The position numbers and the translations under genes were made by a program. The notes under the pieces were generated by a model. The model made no database searches. It was not told where the DNA came from and saw only the letters and a list, made by a program, of their open reading frames with translations. Below, in pieces: positions 1-7,836 of a stretch of 29,394 bases of DNA. Position 1 is the first letter of the stretch, and each line of letters opens with the position of its first letter. The stretch comes from an uncultured Eubacterium sp. (GTDB taxonomy: Bacteria > Bacillota > Clostridia > Oscillospirales > Acutalibacteraceae). The stretch lies in assembly GCA_902462495.1 (NCBI GenBank), contig CABQCC010000005.1:1-29394 (forward strand), read 5' to 3'.

Positions 1-60
1 AAGGGGGCGTCTACGCAGTAAAGGTGGCAACACAAGGTGTTGTCGGTGGGGTTAAATATA

Positions 61-94
61 AAAAACCACGGAAGAATTATCGTTCTTCCGTGGT
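61..94 (-). terminator. Rho-independent terminator of the SDR gene
   Basis: A 12-bp perfect stem (65-76 with 83-94) encloses a 6-nt loop. Read on the minus strand it is followed by a T-rich run (complement of the A run at 60-65). It lies about 20 bp past the stop of the minus-strand dehydrogenase. Confidence 0.85.
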
Positions 95-112
95 GTGTAT
101 TAATTTATTCAA

Positions 113-952
113 TTAGTCGGAAAATACTTCCTTGAAAATGTCAACATTTGCCATTCTCATAATTGAGCTGAAGAGCTTTGAGCCGTAAACAGGCATAAGG
201 CGGTTGAAAACGCTCATTGCGTGTGCATCAAAACCGTGAACCTGCATAGGTGTCTTGTGCTCAATGCCGAACATAATCATTTTAACCATCTTGTCGCAGT
301 CGGTTGAAATCATATCCATAACCTTTGCGCCGTTGCTCATATCAGCATCGCCCTGACCGGAGAAAATGTCTGTCTTTGTGAAGCCCGGGCAAACAAGACC
401 AACAAACATCTTGCCTTGGAACTCAACACGAAGTGCTTCTGTGAAGCCCTTGAGTGCAGCCTTTGATGCAGAGTACATTGATGTGCCTGCAAGTGTCATA
501 AGAGCGGCAGATGAGTCAATATTGATGATAGCAGGTGTGCTTGACTGAAGAAGCATTGGCAACATTGTCTTAACTGAATATACGCAAGAGTAGAAGTTGA
601 TGTTCATTGCTCTTTCGATTTCTTCATAAGAATATCTGTCAAATCTCTTGAACTTTGGAAGAATACCTGCGTTGTTGATGAGAACATCAACCTTAACGCC
701 CTTCTCCTGAAGCTCCTCTGCAAATTTTTCCCAATTCTCTTTTGAACTTACATCAAAAAGCTCATAAGAAAACTGCTTTGCATAAGTTTCGCCAAGCTCG
801 TCAACGAACTTAAGCATTTTCTTTTCGTTTCTTGCCACACCGATAACAGTACAGCCGTGTTTTTTAATAAGAGTTGCGGCAATGCCTGCACCCATACCGC
901 CTGAAGCGCCGGTAACAACAACAGTCTTGCCTTGAAGCCAACATGTGCTCAT
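113..952 (-). CDS. Short-chain dehydrogenase/reductase (SDR) family protein
   Basis: A 279-residue NAD(P)-dependent oxidoreductase of the classical SDR type; the substrate cannot be read from sequence. The cofactor-binding TGASGGMG motif sits in the first 20 residues, NNAG near residue 93, and the catalytic Ser plus YSASK (Tyr-x3-Lys) near residues 145-165. The start is the ATG at 952 (MSTCW...) because GGAGG lies 8 nt upstream at 961-965; the reading frame is open for 22 more codons but those precede the ribosome site. It is a single-gene unit convergent with whatever precedes the window, and has its own terminator. Family is certain, function is not. Confidence 0.88.
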   Translation of the reverse strand: MSTCWLQGKTVVVTGASGGMGAGIAATLIKKHGCTVIGVARNEKKMLKFVDELGETYAKQFSYELFDVSSKENWEKFAEELQEKGVKVDVLINNAGILPKFKRFDRYSYEEIERAMNINFYSCVYSVKTMLPMLLQSSTPAIINIDSSAALMTLAGTSMYSASKAALKGFTEALRVEFQGKMFVGLVCPGFTKTDIFSGQGDADMSNGAKVMDMISTDCDKMVKMIMFGIEHKTPMQVHGFDAHAMSVFNRLMPVYGSKLFSSIMRMANVDIFKEVFSD

Positions 953-1085
953 ATTTGTTTCCTCCGTTAATATATTATCATACTTAATAATAATACACCA
1001 TTTTTTGCTAAAAGTCAATTATATTATAGGTACAATTTTCTGTTCATCAACTTGATATATAATGTATTATAATGTATAATCATAT

Positions 1086-1135
1086 CGTAGGGGCGAACTG
1101 CGTTCGCCTATCACGGGATGAACTGTGTTCGCCTA
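1086..1135. repeat. Dispersed repeat, GTAGGGGCGAACTG...GTTCGCC type, double copy
   Basis: The segment GGCGAAC-TGC-GTTCGCC forms a 7-bp hairpin (1092-1108), followed by a second diverged half ending GTTCGCCTAC (1128-1135). The same starting sequence recurs at 3124-3138 and 20323-20346, always on the plus strand. It lies upstream of yhaM, between the divergent SDR gene and the yhaM start. Confidence 0.7.
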
Positions 1136-1179
1136 CCACACATATTCTTGTTATTAACCAAACGAAAGTGAGATATATT

Positions 1180-2139
1180 ATGAATTTTAACGAACTGCCA
1201 AACGGCATGGTTGAGGGCTTTGTGCTCCTCAAAAAATGCGATGAAAAAAAGACAAAATCAGGCTCAATTTATCTTGATGTCATCATCTGCGACAAAGACG
1301 GAGAAATGAGCGGAAAATGGTGGGATTATCAGCCAAACGGCATTTTTTCATCAGATATGATTGTCAAAATTCGAGGCAATCTCGAACAATACAACGGCAG
1401 AGACCAGTTCAGAATTTCGCAGATGCGACCTGCTTCTTCAAATGATAATTACAGCCTTGCCGACCTTGTGCCAAGCGCAGAAGTCGGTGGTGCACAGCTT
1501 TTCGATATGCTTCACAAAAGGGTTGAGGCTTTTGCGGACAAAGATTTGAAGTCAATCGTGCTTGCAATTATTGACGACAAAAAGGACAAGCTCGTGACCT
1601 ATCCTGCCGCACTTCGACTTCACCACGCAATCGTCGGTGGTCTTATGTACCACACAATGAGCATCGTGCGTATGGCAGAGGAAATTTGCAAAATTTATCC
1701 AAACATCAACAAGGATTTGCTTCTTTCGGGCGCAATTCTTCACGATGTCGCAAAAACTTGGGAACTTGAAACCGCACAATCGGGACTTGCAAGCGGTTAC
1801 AGCACCGAGGGTGAACTTATCGGACACCTTGTAAAAGGTGCAATGTATGTTGAAGAAACAGCTAAAAAGCTGGGCATTTCAGGTGAAAAGGTTACACTTC
1901 TTGAGCATATGATTTTGTCGCACCACGGCGTGCCTGAATACGGTGCAGCAGTTCGCCCGATGTTCCTTGAGGCAGAAATCCTGTCAACTCTCGACTCGCT
2001 TGACGCAACGATTTATGAGATTAACAATGCAATTGACGGCGTTGAAAAGGGCGGTTTTTCAGACAGACAGTGGGCGCTCGACAACAGAAAATTGTATAAT
2101 CACCACCTCGGAGACCCAAGCCACAAGGTGAATTTCTGA
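1180..2139 (+). CDS. yhaM: 3'-5' exoribonuclease YhaM family (OB-fold plus HD domain)
   Basis: A 319-residue protein matching the YhaM/CBF1 family, which degrades RNA 3'-5' and also acts on single-stranded DNA, using metal bound by an HD domain. Residues 1 to about 100 look like an OB-fold nucleic-acid binding domain. The HD domain starts near HHAIVGGLMYHT, with the HD pair in GAILHDVAKTWEL and a later metal-binding His in HMILSHHG. Length fits the family (about 310-320). The start is the ATG at 1180; GAAAGTGAG upstream is a weak ribosome site, and the 36 extra upstream codons would run through a dispersed repeat, so they are unlikely to be translated. prmA follows 15 bp later, so the two are probably co-transcribed. 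Confidence 0.88.
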   Translation: MNFNELPNGMVEGFVLLKKCDEKKTKSGSIYLDVIICDKDGEMSGKWWDYQPNGIFSSDMIVKIRGNLEQYNGRDQFRISQMRPASSNDNYSLADLVPSAEVGGAQLFDMLHKRVEAFADKDLKSIVLAIIDDKKDKLVTYPAALRLHHAIVGGLMYHTMSIVRMAEEICKIYPNINKDLLLSGAILHDVAKTWELETAQSGLASGYSTEGELIGHLVKGAMYVEETAKKLGISGEKVTLLEHMILSHHGVPEYGAAVRPMFLEAEILSTLDSLDATIYEINNAIDGVEKGGFSDRQWALDNRKLYNHHLGDPSHKVNF

Positions 2140-2154
2140 TTAAAGGAGAAAATT

Positions 2155-3105
2155 ATGGGAATGACTAATGCGGTTGAGCAGGACAGCTGGACAGAAATCG
2201 CTGTTACTGTTGACACAAAAGATATTGAGGTTGCCGGCGACATTGCAAATATGGTTGTGCCGTACGGCATTTACATTGAGGATTATTCCGCTCTTGAAGA
2301 GGAAACAATGGAGATTGCCCACATTGATTTGATTGAGGAATCTTTGCTTGAAAAGGACAGAACAAAGGGCATAATCCATATTTATATCAATCCTGATGAA
2401 AATCCGCTTGAGTCCACTTCGTTTATCAAGGAACGCCTTGACGCACTCGGAATTGAGCACGAAATTACAATTTTAGATTGCAAGGTGGAGGATTGGCAGA
2501 ACAATTGGAAGCAGTATTTTCATCCTATGCCGATAGGTAAGAAGTTACTTATCCGCCCTGTTTGGGAAGATAATTATGATGCCGGCGACCGCAAGGTGCT
2601 CGATATTGAGCCGGGACTTGCTTTTGGTTCGGGCTCTCACCCAACAACTCAGCTTTGCCTTGAAACGCTCGAAAAATATGTTGATGAAAACAGCACCGTG
2701 CTTGACATCGGTTGCGGTTCGGGCATTCTTTCAATCGCAACGCTTCTCCTCGGTGCAAAGTCGGCATTCGGCGTTGACATTGACGAGCTTGCTGTCAAAA
2801 CTGCCAAGGAGAACGCACTCCAAAACGGTTTCGGTGAGGACAGATTCACCGCCGTTCAGGGCGATTTGTCCGACAAGGTGAGCGGCAAGTTCAATGTTGT
2901 TGTTGCAAATATCGTTGCCGATATTGTTATGCAGTTCAACACACAGGTTGGCGAATTCCTCACAGATGACGGCGTTTACATCACGGGCGGAATTATTGAA
3001 AGCCGAGAGGACGAAGTGCTTTATTCCTTTGCGCAAAACGGCTTTGAGGTTATCGAACGCCTCGAAAATAACGGCTGGCTCGTTTTCGCCCTCAAAAAAG
3101 CATAA
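2155..3105 (+). CDS. prmA: Ribosomal protein L11 methyltransferase
   Basis: A 316-residue SAM-dependent methyltransferase that trimethylates ribosomal protein L11 in the cytoplasm. The N-terminal substrate-recognition domain (to about residue 110) is followed by EDWQNNWKQYFHP and by GLAFGSGSHPTTQ, both typical of PrmA. The SAM motif I DIGCGSG is near residues 184-190, the acidic end of the second strand is GVDID, and motif IV is VVANIVADIV. The start at 2155 has AAAGGAG 7 nt upstream (2142-2148). It is the second gene of a yhaM-prmA pair and is followed by a hairpin terminator. Length is normal for the family. Confidence 0.93.
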   Translation: MGMTNAVEQDSWTEIAVTVDTKDIEVAGDIANMVVPYGIYIEDYSALEEETMEIAHIDLIEESLLEKDRTKGIIHIYINPDENPLESTSFIKERLDALGIEHEITILDCKVEDWQNNWKQYFHPMPIGKKLLIRPVWEDNYDAGDRKVLDIEPGLAFGSGSHPTTQLCLETLEKYVDENSTVLDIGCGSGILSIATLLLGAKSAFGVDIDELAVKTAKENALQNGFGEDRFTAVQGDLSDKVSGKFNVVVANIVADIVMQFNTQVGEFLTDDGVYITGGIIESREDEVLYSFAQNGFEVIERLENNGWLVFALKKA

Positions 3106-3123
3106 TGATATATTCATTTAACA

Positions 3124-3220
3124 TCGTAGGGGCGAACTTTAAATAAAAATCAAATAACCGACCAAGGCTCCTCTTGTTGCAAGGGGAGCTGTCTGCATCT
3201 TGTATGCAGACTGAGGGGTT
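3124..3220. repeat. Composite of two dispersed repeat families
   Basis: The segment 3124-3138 is a truncated copy of the CGTAGGGGCGAACT repeat. It is followed by a second element with two hairpins: 3167-3176/3180-3189 (10 bp, one G-U) and 3191-3198/3204-3211 (8 bp perfect), ending TGAGGGGTT. From memory, GGGGAGCTG...CTGAGGGG elements of this form are common between genes in gut Clostridia. Confidence 0.65.
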
Positions 3221-3240
3221 AAAAGAACTTGACATAAATT

Positions 3241-3304
3241 TTGCACCCCGACTTTACATAAAGTGCAATTTTTGCACTTTTGTTATTGACAGGGTGCAAT
3301 TTTT
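3241..3304 (+). terminator. Nested hairpins, probable prmA terminator
   Basis: An inner 9-bp perfect stem AAAGTGCAA/TTGCACTTT (3260-3268/3272-3280) is followed by TTTTGTT. An outer pair TTGCACCC/GGGTGCAA (3241-3248/3292-3299) is followed by five T. Either can terminate plus-strand transcripts; the convergent lipoprotein gene ends only 6 bp further on and may share it. Confidence 0.65.
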
Positions 3305-3309
3305 GTTAA

Positions 3310-4347
3310 TTAATCTTGATAATCTGTATACGAATTCGGGCTGTCGGAATATTCAAAAATAATATATTCCGTGCCGCTTTCCGTTTGACTTGTTATTTGC
3401 GCTATATTGTTTTTACTTGTATAAGTGTAGGTGTAGGTTGTCAATTCAAATTTTTCGGTATCTGTGTTATATGAATTTGTAACTACCGAAGCGACATTGC
3501 CGTCTTCATCATACGAATATGTAGTTTCGCATCGCATTTCTTCGGTTGAATTGTCGTCAACTAGGTATTTTGTTTCATTTATAATTCGATTTTGCTCGTC
3601 ATATTCGTACACAAATTTTAAAGTGACATTATTGTCAAATTTGTAATCATTGCAAAATTCCGTTACAACGGATATATTACCGTTTTCGTCTTTTTCATAG
3701 GTGAATGAATATGAATCATATGCATCTAACAAATCGCCCGTTTTGTTTGACAACTGTCCGTTACTGTCATAGGTGAAATAACTTTCTGTGTTTGTATCAT
3801 CGGAATATTTGCTTAATTTACCGTCGTCGTCATATGTGTATCCGTAATACTCATTATCGTATTCTGTACCGGTTTCTCCAATATCATATGAATGATAAGC
3901 TTCTAATTTATCATTATGATTTATTCCACGAATAAAAAAGCATTTATAACTTAGCCTTGCCTCTTCACCGATTTCATCTCGGTAGGATAGTTGAACCTGT
4001 ATTGATTTGTTTTTTGAATCACCATCTAAGAATGAATATGTGTATTTTTTGTGGTAATTGTTTTCGTAATCATTAGATATTTCGTTCGGGTCGACTTTCA
4101 AATAATAAATATTGCTTAAATATTCTTTTCCGTTTGTTTGTGCATAATTATAATATTTTTTAGTGTTTGTCGGTATTGTTTTTTGCAAAACATTTTTTAC
4201 TGTATATTGCTTATTTGCGTCTTTTTCGGTTGGCTCAATAACAGAACTGTTTGATGAGCCGTAATTATTTGCGGAATGTGAGAAACAACCTGTAAACATT
4301 GTTATTATACAAGCAATGGATATTATTATTGATATTGGTTTTTTCAT
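3310..4347 (-). CDS. Lipoprotein with YD-repeat-like sequence
   Basis: A 345-residue predicted lipoprotein anchored to the outer face of the membrane. The N-terminus is a basic start, a hydrophobic stretch and a lipobox-like MFTGC, with Cys21 as the likely lipidated residue. The mature part is rich in Tyr, Asp, Asn and Gly and contains repeats of the form YDxxGxL/Ixxxx (for example YDDDGKLSK, YDSNGQLSN, YDEQNRIIN, YDEDGNVAS), resembling YD/RHS-type repeats, so a beta-rich surface protein is likely. The start at 4347 has AGGAGGAG 5 nt upstream (4353-4360). The gene lies downstream of another exported-protein gene on the same strand, but a terminator separates them. No enzymatic function is visible. 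Confidence 0.8.
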   Translation of the reverse strand: MKKPISIIISIACIITMFTGCFSHSANNYGSSNSSVIEPTEKDANKQYTVKNVLQKTIPTNTKKYYNYAQTNGKEYLSNIYYLKVDPNEISNDYENNYHKKYTYSFLDGDSKNKSIQVQLSYRDEIGEEARLSYKCFFIRGINHNDKLEAYHSYDIGETGTEYDNEYYGYTYDDDGKLSKYSDDTNTESYFTYDSNGQLSNKTGDLLDAYDSYSFTYEKDENGNISVVTEFCNDYKFDNNVTLKFVYEYDEQNRIINETKYLVDDNSTEEMRCETTYSYDEDGNVASVVTNSYNTDTEKFELTTYTYTYTSKNNIAQITSQTESGTEYIIFEYSDSPNSYTDYQD

Positions 4348-4360
4348 ATGTTCTCCTCCT

Positions 4361-4396
4361 AAAAAAGGCTCTCAAATTTATTACATTTTGAGAGCC
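4361..4396 (-). terminator. Terminator of the PPC/Fn3 secreted-protein gene
   Basis: A 10-bp perfect stem GGCTCTCAAA/TTTGAGAGCC (4367-4376/4387-4396) is followed on the minus strand by six T (complement of 4361-4366). It lies between the two exported-protein genes. Confidence 0.88.
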
Positions 4397-4406
4397 TGCG
4401 TTGTTT

Positions 4407-5501
4407 TTATTTTGCTTTTACGCTTTTAACATTTGACCATGCACCGTAGATCTTTGAGCCGTTTGCGGTTTTGTACGCTCTGACTCTTACATAGTACTTT
4501 TTGCCTTTTGTGAAGTTTTTGCCTGCGCATGATGTTGCGTTTCCGACAGCTTTGCCTGCAACATATTTTTTGCACTTGCTGTCTTTGTACCAGCAAACCT
4601 GATAGCCACTCGCCTTTGAAGCCTTGCTCCAGCTTGCGCTGATTTTGTGGCCTTTTTTAGTGGCTTTTACTGATTTTAATGACGGCTTACCCGGTTTGCT
4701 TACAGCAGGTGCCTTTTTAGGAGAGTTTATTGAAAATCTGTATAAAGTTCCAGCCTCCTTATTGTTATCATAAACTTTCAAGCAATATGTTCCGCTGCTT
4801 AATGACACACTGATTGAATCTTGTGCATATCCGGTTGAATCATTTACAGAAAAATATGAACGAGTAATATTTTCGCCCGTCATTGTATATATTCCCATAT
4901 ACAAATAACCATCTGATTTTACATTGATTTTATATGTCCCCGATGATACTGTAAAACGGTAAAAATCTTGAGGATCAAAGTAACTGATTGCCCCTTTGTA
5001 CGATGTATTCAAAGAAATATCATTTGCATTTCCGATAATGTCATCGTTAGTTGACAGACTTTCATAAAAGCTTTCGTTTGCAGATTCGAAAGAAGTTGAG
5101 ATTGAGTAATTTTGATTATCGCTACCAACTACTTTAAAATAATATGTTCCTGCCACAAGCATAATTGTATATTCATCATAGCTTTTTCCCAAATTATCGT
5201 TAAAATTAACATATTTTTCGTCCAATCTATATGATAAGTCATTTTCGGAATAAATATAATAGTAATACGAGTTTGAACCCGAAGCGGTAATTGACAATCT
5301 GCCTGACTCAAATAATGTGAATTTGATGAATTCACCGTTGCTGTTTTCTGCAAATGTTCCGCCGATTGTTGAGCCTATGGTGTAATCCCTTGCCTTTGCG
5401 ACGGTGTCATACGCACCTGCGGCATAAGCCGTAATGCCTACGCTTGCAGAAACGCTCAACGCCATAATCATTGACAAAACCAAACTTAAAATTTTTTTCA
5501 T
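4407..5501 (-). CDS. Secreted protein with two PPC-like domains and a C-terminal fibronectin type III domain
   Basis: A 364-residue exported protein. The signal peptide (MKKILSLVLSMIMALSVSAS...) likely ends at an AYA site near residue 29. Two beta-sandwich units of about 100 residues follow, resembling bacterial pre-peptidase C-terminal (PPC) domains: each has a FxKFTL/FYRFTV strand and ends with a GTYYFKV or GTYCLKVYD strand. The last 90 residues (from KPGKPSLKSVKATKKG) form a Lys-rich Fn3 domain of the kind often found at the end of Clostridia surface proteins. No catalytic domain is present, so binding or adhesion is likely. The start at 5501 is set by AAAGGAG at 5510-5516; 82 further upstream codons are open but would cover the promoter. 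Confidence 0.82.
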   Translation of the reverse strand: MKKILSLVLSMIMALSVSASVGITAYAAGAYDTVAKARDYTIGSTIGGTFAENSNGEFIKFTLFESGRLSITASGSNSYYYYIYSENDLSYRLDEKYVNFNDNLGKSYDEYTIMLVAGTYYFKVVGSDNQNYSISTSFESANESFYESLSTNDDIIGNANDISLNTSYKGAISYFDPQDFYRFTVSSGTYKINVKSDGYLYMGIYTMTGENITRSYFSVNDSTGYAQDSISVSLSSGTYCLKVYDNNKEAGTLYRFSINSPKKAPAVSKPGKPSLKSVKATKKGHKISASWSKASKASGYQVCWYKDSKCKKYVAGKAVGNATSCAGKNFTKGKKYYVRVRAYKTANGSKIYGAWSNVKSVKAK

Positions 5502-5535
5502 AATTTTTTCTCCTTTAATTTTACTTGTTAAAATT

Positions 5536-5564
5536 ATATTATCATATTTTCGTGTAGATTGCAA
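5536..5564 (-). promoter_or_regulatory. Candidate promoter of the PPC/Fn3 gene
   Basis: On the minus strand, TTGCAA (5559-5564) and TAATAT (5536-5541) are separated by 17 bp, placing the start of transcription about 30 nt before the chosen ATG. Confidence 0.5.
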
Positions 5565-5640
5565 GTATAAAATTAAGTGCAAAAACAGCATATATAAAAC
5601 ACCCATAAAGTAATATATAATATTACCGTGAGGTGATATT

Positions 5641-5799
5641 GTGTTTAAAGTAAAAAAAGAAGAATTTACAAACAAAACATTTCGTATGCCCAATGATTTG
5701 ATAGAACAACTCCAAAGTGTTGCACAGGAGCAGAGCGTGTCACTCAATCAGCTTGTTATACAGTGCTGTCAATATGCACTTGATAATTTGGAAAAGTAA
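5641..5799 (+). CDS. Small ribbon-helix-helix (Arc-type) protein
   Basis: A 52-residue protein starting at GTG 5641, preceded by GAGGTGAT (5630-5637), an excellent match to the 16S anti-Shine-Dalgarno. The sequence is a basic start, then a short strand (KTFRMPNDLIEQLQSVAQ) and a second helix (SVSLNQLVIQCCQYALDNL). This is the layout of Arc/MetJ-like ribbon-helix-helix proteins, which bind DNA as dimers through the strand. It may be a small transcriptional repressor or an orphan antitoxin; no toxin partner is adjacent. A strong terminator overlaps the stop codon. It diverges from the secreted Fn3 gene. Confidence 0.75.
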   Translation: MFKVKKEEFTNKTFRMPNDLIEQLQSVAQEQSVSLNQLVIQCCQYALDNLEK

Positions 5800-5830
5800 G
5801 AATTTTGCAGCAATGCAAAGTTCTTTTTTG
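5799..5830 (+). terminator. Terminator of the RHH gene
   Basis: An 11-bp stem with one G-U pair (5799-5809/5814-5824) is closed by a GCAA tetraloop and followed by a run of T. It overlaps the last base of the stop codon and insulates guaA. Confidence 0.88.
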
Positions 5831-5848
5831 TTTTGAGGTATTATCCCC

Positions 5849-5877
5849 TTGCATTAATTCGGGATATACTATATAAT
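5849..5877 (+). promoter_or_regulatory. guaA promoter
   Basis: TTGCAT (5849-5854) and TATAAT (5872-5877) have a 17-bp spacer. The predicted start near 5884 excludes the in-frame GTG at 5882 as start codon and supports the ATG at 5915. Confidence 0.75.
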
Positions 5878-5914
5878 AATTGTGTATTTAAAATTTTTAG
5901 ATTGCGAGAAAGAT

Positions 5915-7459
5915 ATGGAAAAGATTTTAGTTTTGGACTTCGGCGGTCAGTACAATCAGCTTATTGCCCGTCGTGTGCGTGACCATCATGTTTATGCCGA
6001 AATTTTGCCTTACACCACACCGCTTGAAACTATCAAAGCAAACGGTTACAAGGGCATTATTTTTACAGGCGGACCTAATTCGGTTTTTGATATGTCGTCA
6101 CCGCATTATACAAAGGACATTTTGCAACTCGGCGTGCCGATTCTCGGCATTTGCTACGGCTGTCAGCTTATCGCTTGGATGGGTGACGGTGAGGTTAAAA
6201 CCGCTCCTGTGTCCGAATACGGCAAGATTGAACTCAATGCCAAGGACTCAGTGCTTTTCAAGGGCGTGCCTGAAAAGTCGGTAGTTTGGATGAGCCACAC
6301 AGACTATATTGCAACTCCGCCGCAGGGATTTGAAATTATCGGCTACACCGATGACTGTCCGTGTGCCGCAATGGAGAACAAGGCAAAAAATATTTACGCT
6401 GTTCAGTTTCACCCTGAGGTTACTCATTCCGAGTACGGCAAGCAGGTGCTTTACAACTTCCTTTACGAAGTTTGCAAGTGCACAGGCGACTGGGTTATGG
6501 ATAATTTTATCGACAATACTGTTAAAGAGCTTCGTGAAAAAATCGGCGACAAGCATGTAATTTTGGGCTTGTCGGGCGGTGTAGACAGTTCCGTTGCAGC
6601 AGGCTTGCTTTCCCGTGCAGTCGGCAAGCAACTCACCTGCGTTTTTGTTGACCAAGGTCTTATGCGTAAGGACGAGGGCGACTTTGTAGAAAAAACTTTC
6701 ACCGAACTTTTTGATATGAATTTTGTTCGTGTAAATTGCGGCGAGCACTTTATGGAATGTTTAAAGGGCGTTACAGACCCTGAGCAAAAGCGAAAGATTA
6801 TCGGCACGGAATTTTACAAGGTATTCTGGGACGAAGTCAGAGCAAGAGCAGCAGAGGGATTCTTTGCGCAGGGTACAATTTATCCTGACAGAATTGAGTC
6901 CGGCAAGGGCAAAAGTGACGGCAAGGCACAGACTGCCGTTATCAAAACTCATCATAATATGGTTGAAAAGCCAAAGGATATTTCGTTTATTGATACAATC
7001 GAGCCGCTCGGCGACCTTTTCAAGGACGAAGTCAGAGCAGTAGGCGAAAAACTCGGAATTCCTCACGAGCTTGTATGGCGTCAGCCGTTCCCGGGTCCGG
7101 GTCTCGGCGTCAGAATTATCGGCGAAGTTACAGCCGAAAAAGTAAGAATTTTGCAGGATGCCGATTGGGTACTCCGTGACGAAATGAGCAAAAACGGTTA
7201 CGAGAACAACCTTGCGCAGTTCTTCTGCGTTCTTCCGGGCGTCAACTCCGTAGGCGTTATGGGCGACCACAGAACATATGACAATGTGGTTGTCATCAGA
7301 GCCGTTACAACAGATGACTTTATGACTGCCGACTGGGCAAGAATTCCGTATGATATTCTCGCCAAGGTCAGCAACCGTATCACAAACGAGTGCGCTCATA
7401 TCAATCGAGTGGTCTATGATATAACATCCAAACCACCTGGAACAGTTGAGTGGGAGTAG
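5915..7459 (+). CDS. guaA: GMP synthase (glutamine-hydrolysing)
   Basis: A 514-residue enzyme converting XMP to GMP with ATP and glutamine. The class I glutaminase domain has the nucleophile Cys in GICYGCQ and the His/Glu pair in QFHPEV. The ATP-pyrophosphatase domain has LSGGVDSSVAAGLL. The C-terminal dimerisation/XMP-binding part contains GTIYPDRIESG, FPGPGLGVRI and the family-typical end TSKPPGTVEWE. Length matches the usual 510-525. The ATG at 5915 is chosen because the promoter places transcription start near 5884 and GAGAAAG precedes the ATG. It stands alone. Its 3' end is an established integration hotspot for islands, and AT-rich accessory genes begin right after it. Confidence 0.97.
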   Translation: MEKILVLDFGGQYNQLIARRVRDHHVYAEILPYTTPLETIKANGYKGIIFTGGPNSVFDMSSPHYTKDILQLGVPILGICYGCQLIAWMGDGEVKTAPVSEYGKIELNAKDSVLFKGVPEKSVVWMSHTDYIATPPQGFEIIGYTDDCPCAAMENKAKNIYAVQFHPEVTHSEYGKQVLYNFLYEVCKCTGDWVMDNFIDNTVKELREKIGDKHVILGLSGGVDSSVAAGLLSRAVGKQLTCVFVDQGLMRKDEGDFVEKTFTELFDMNFVRVNCGEHFMECLKGVTDPEQKRKIIGTEFYKVFWDEVRARAAEGFFAQGTIYPDRIESGKGKSDGKAQTAVIKTHHNMVEKPKDISFIDTIEPLGDLFKDEVRAVGEKLGIPHELVWRQPFPGPGLGVRIIGEVTAEKVRILQDADWVLRDEMSKNGYENNLAQFFCVLPGVNSVGVMGDHRTYDNVVVIRAVTTDDFMTADWARIPYDILAKVSNRITNECAHINRVVYDITSKPPGTVEWE

Positions 7460-7500
7460 TTCCCTTTGGTTTAGATGTGCCGAAAAACCCAGTATTTATG
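7448..7500 (+). repeat. Att-like repeat copy A at the guaA 3' end
   Basis: GAGTGGGA at 7448-7455 (inside the last guaA codons) and CGAAAAACCCAGTATTTATG at 7481-7500 recur in the same order at 10174-10181 and 10198-10216, with one base missing and one A/G change in the second block. The spacing is 25 bp here and 16 bp in copy B. They may be remnants of attachment sites for an element inserted at guaA. Confidence 0.4.
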
Positions 7501-7525
7501 CGTCTTTCGGGACTTGGCACTTTTT
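7477..7525 (+). terminator. Probable guaA terminator
   Basis: GTGCC (7477-7481) pairs with GGCAC (7516-7520), with an inner CCC/GGG pairing and TTTTT directly after. The stem is imperfect but well placed, 18 bp past the guaA stop. Confidence 0.55.
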
Positions 7526-7836
7526 GAACAACCGCTTTTGCAACACTTTTTTTCAAAAACGTGTTTTATGGCAGGTGAAATAGTCCCCCCCTTGGCTTGC
7601 AAGTAAAACATAATTTTGCACATTTTTAAGGCTACTGCTTCGTTTTGAGGTGGTAGCCTTTTAAATATAAAAACATCTTTTATATTTACCGATTTTATGA
7701 TATTATTTGTTTAGATATTTTGCAAAAAGACAGTTAATGAGTCTGATTAGCTGGTTTTTCTTTGCATTTTAGTTCACACTGCAACAGAACAACAATGATT
7801 AAAAGTTGCAATATCAGATAAAACAACAAATTATAA
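7526..7836. other. Gene-free stretch after guaA
   Basis: There is no convincing coding sequence. A second hairpin AAGGCTAC/GTAGCCTT (7628-7635/7653-7660), followed by TTTT, may be a second terminator. TTTTGCAACA at about 7536-7545 resembles TGCAACA repeats seen around 10050-10285. The sequence becomes AT-rich toward the next gene. Confidence 0.5.

Noticed and set aside
1..60. Possible end of a plus-strand gene (GGVYAVKVATQGVVGG... in frame 3) or T-box-like AAAGGTGGCAACA stretch
   Set aside because: The frame runs on through the terminator hairpin to 115, which is not how a real gene end looks, and the T-box core sequence is not matched.
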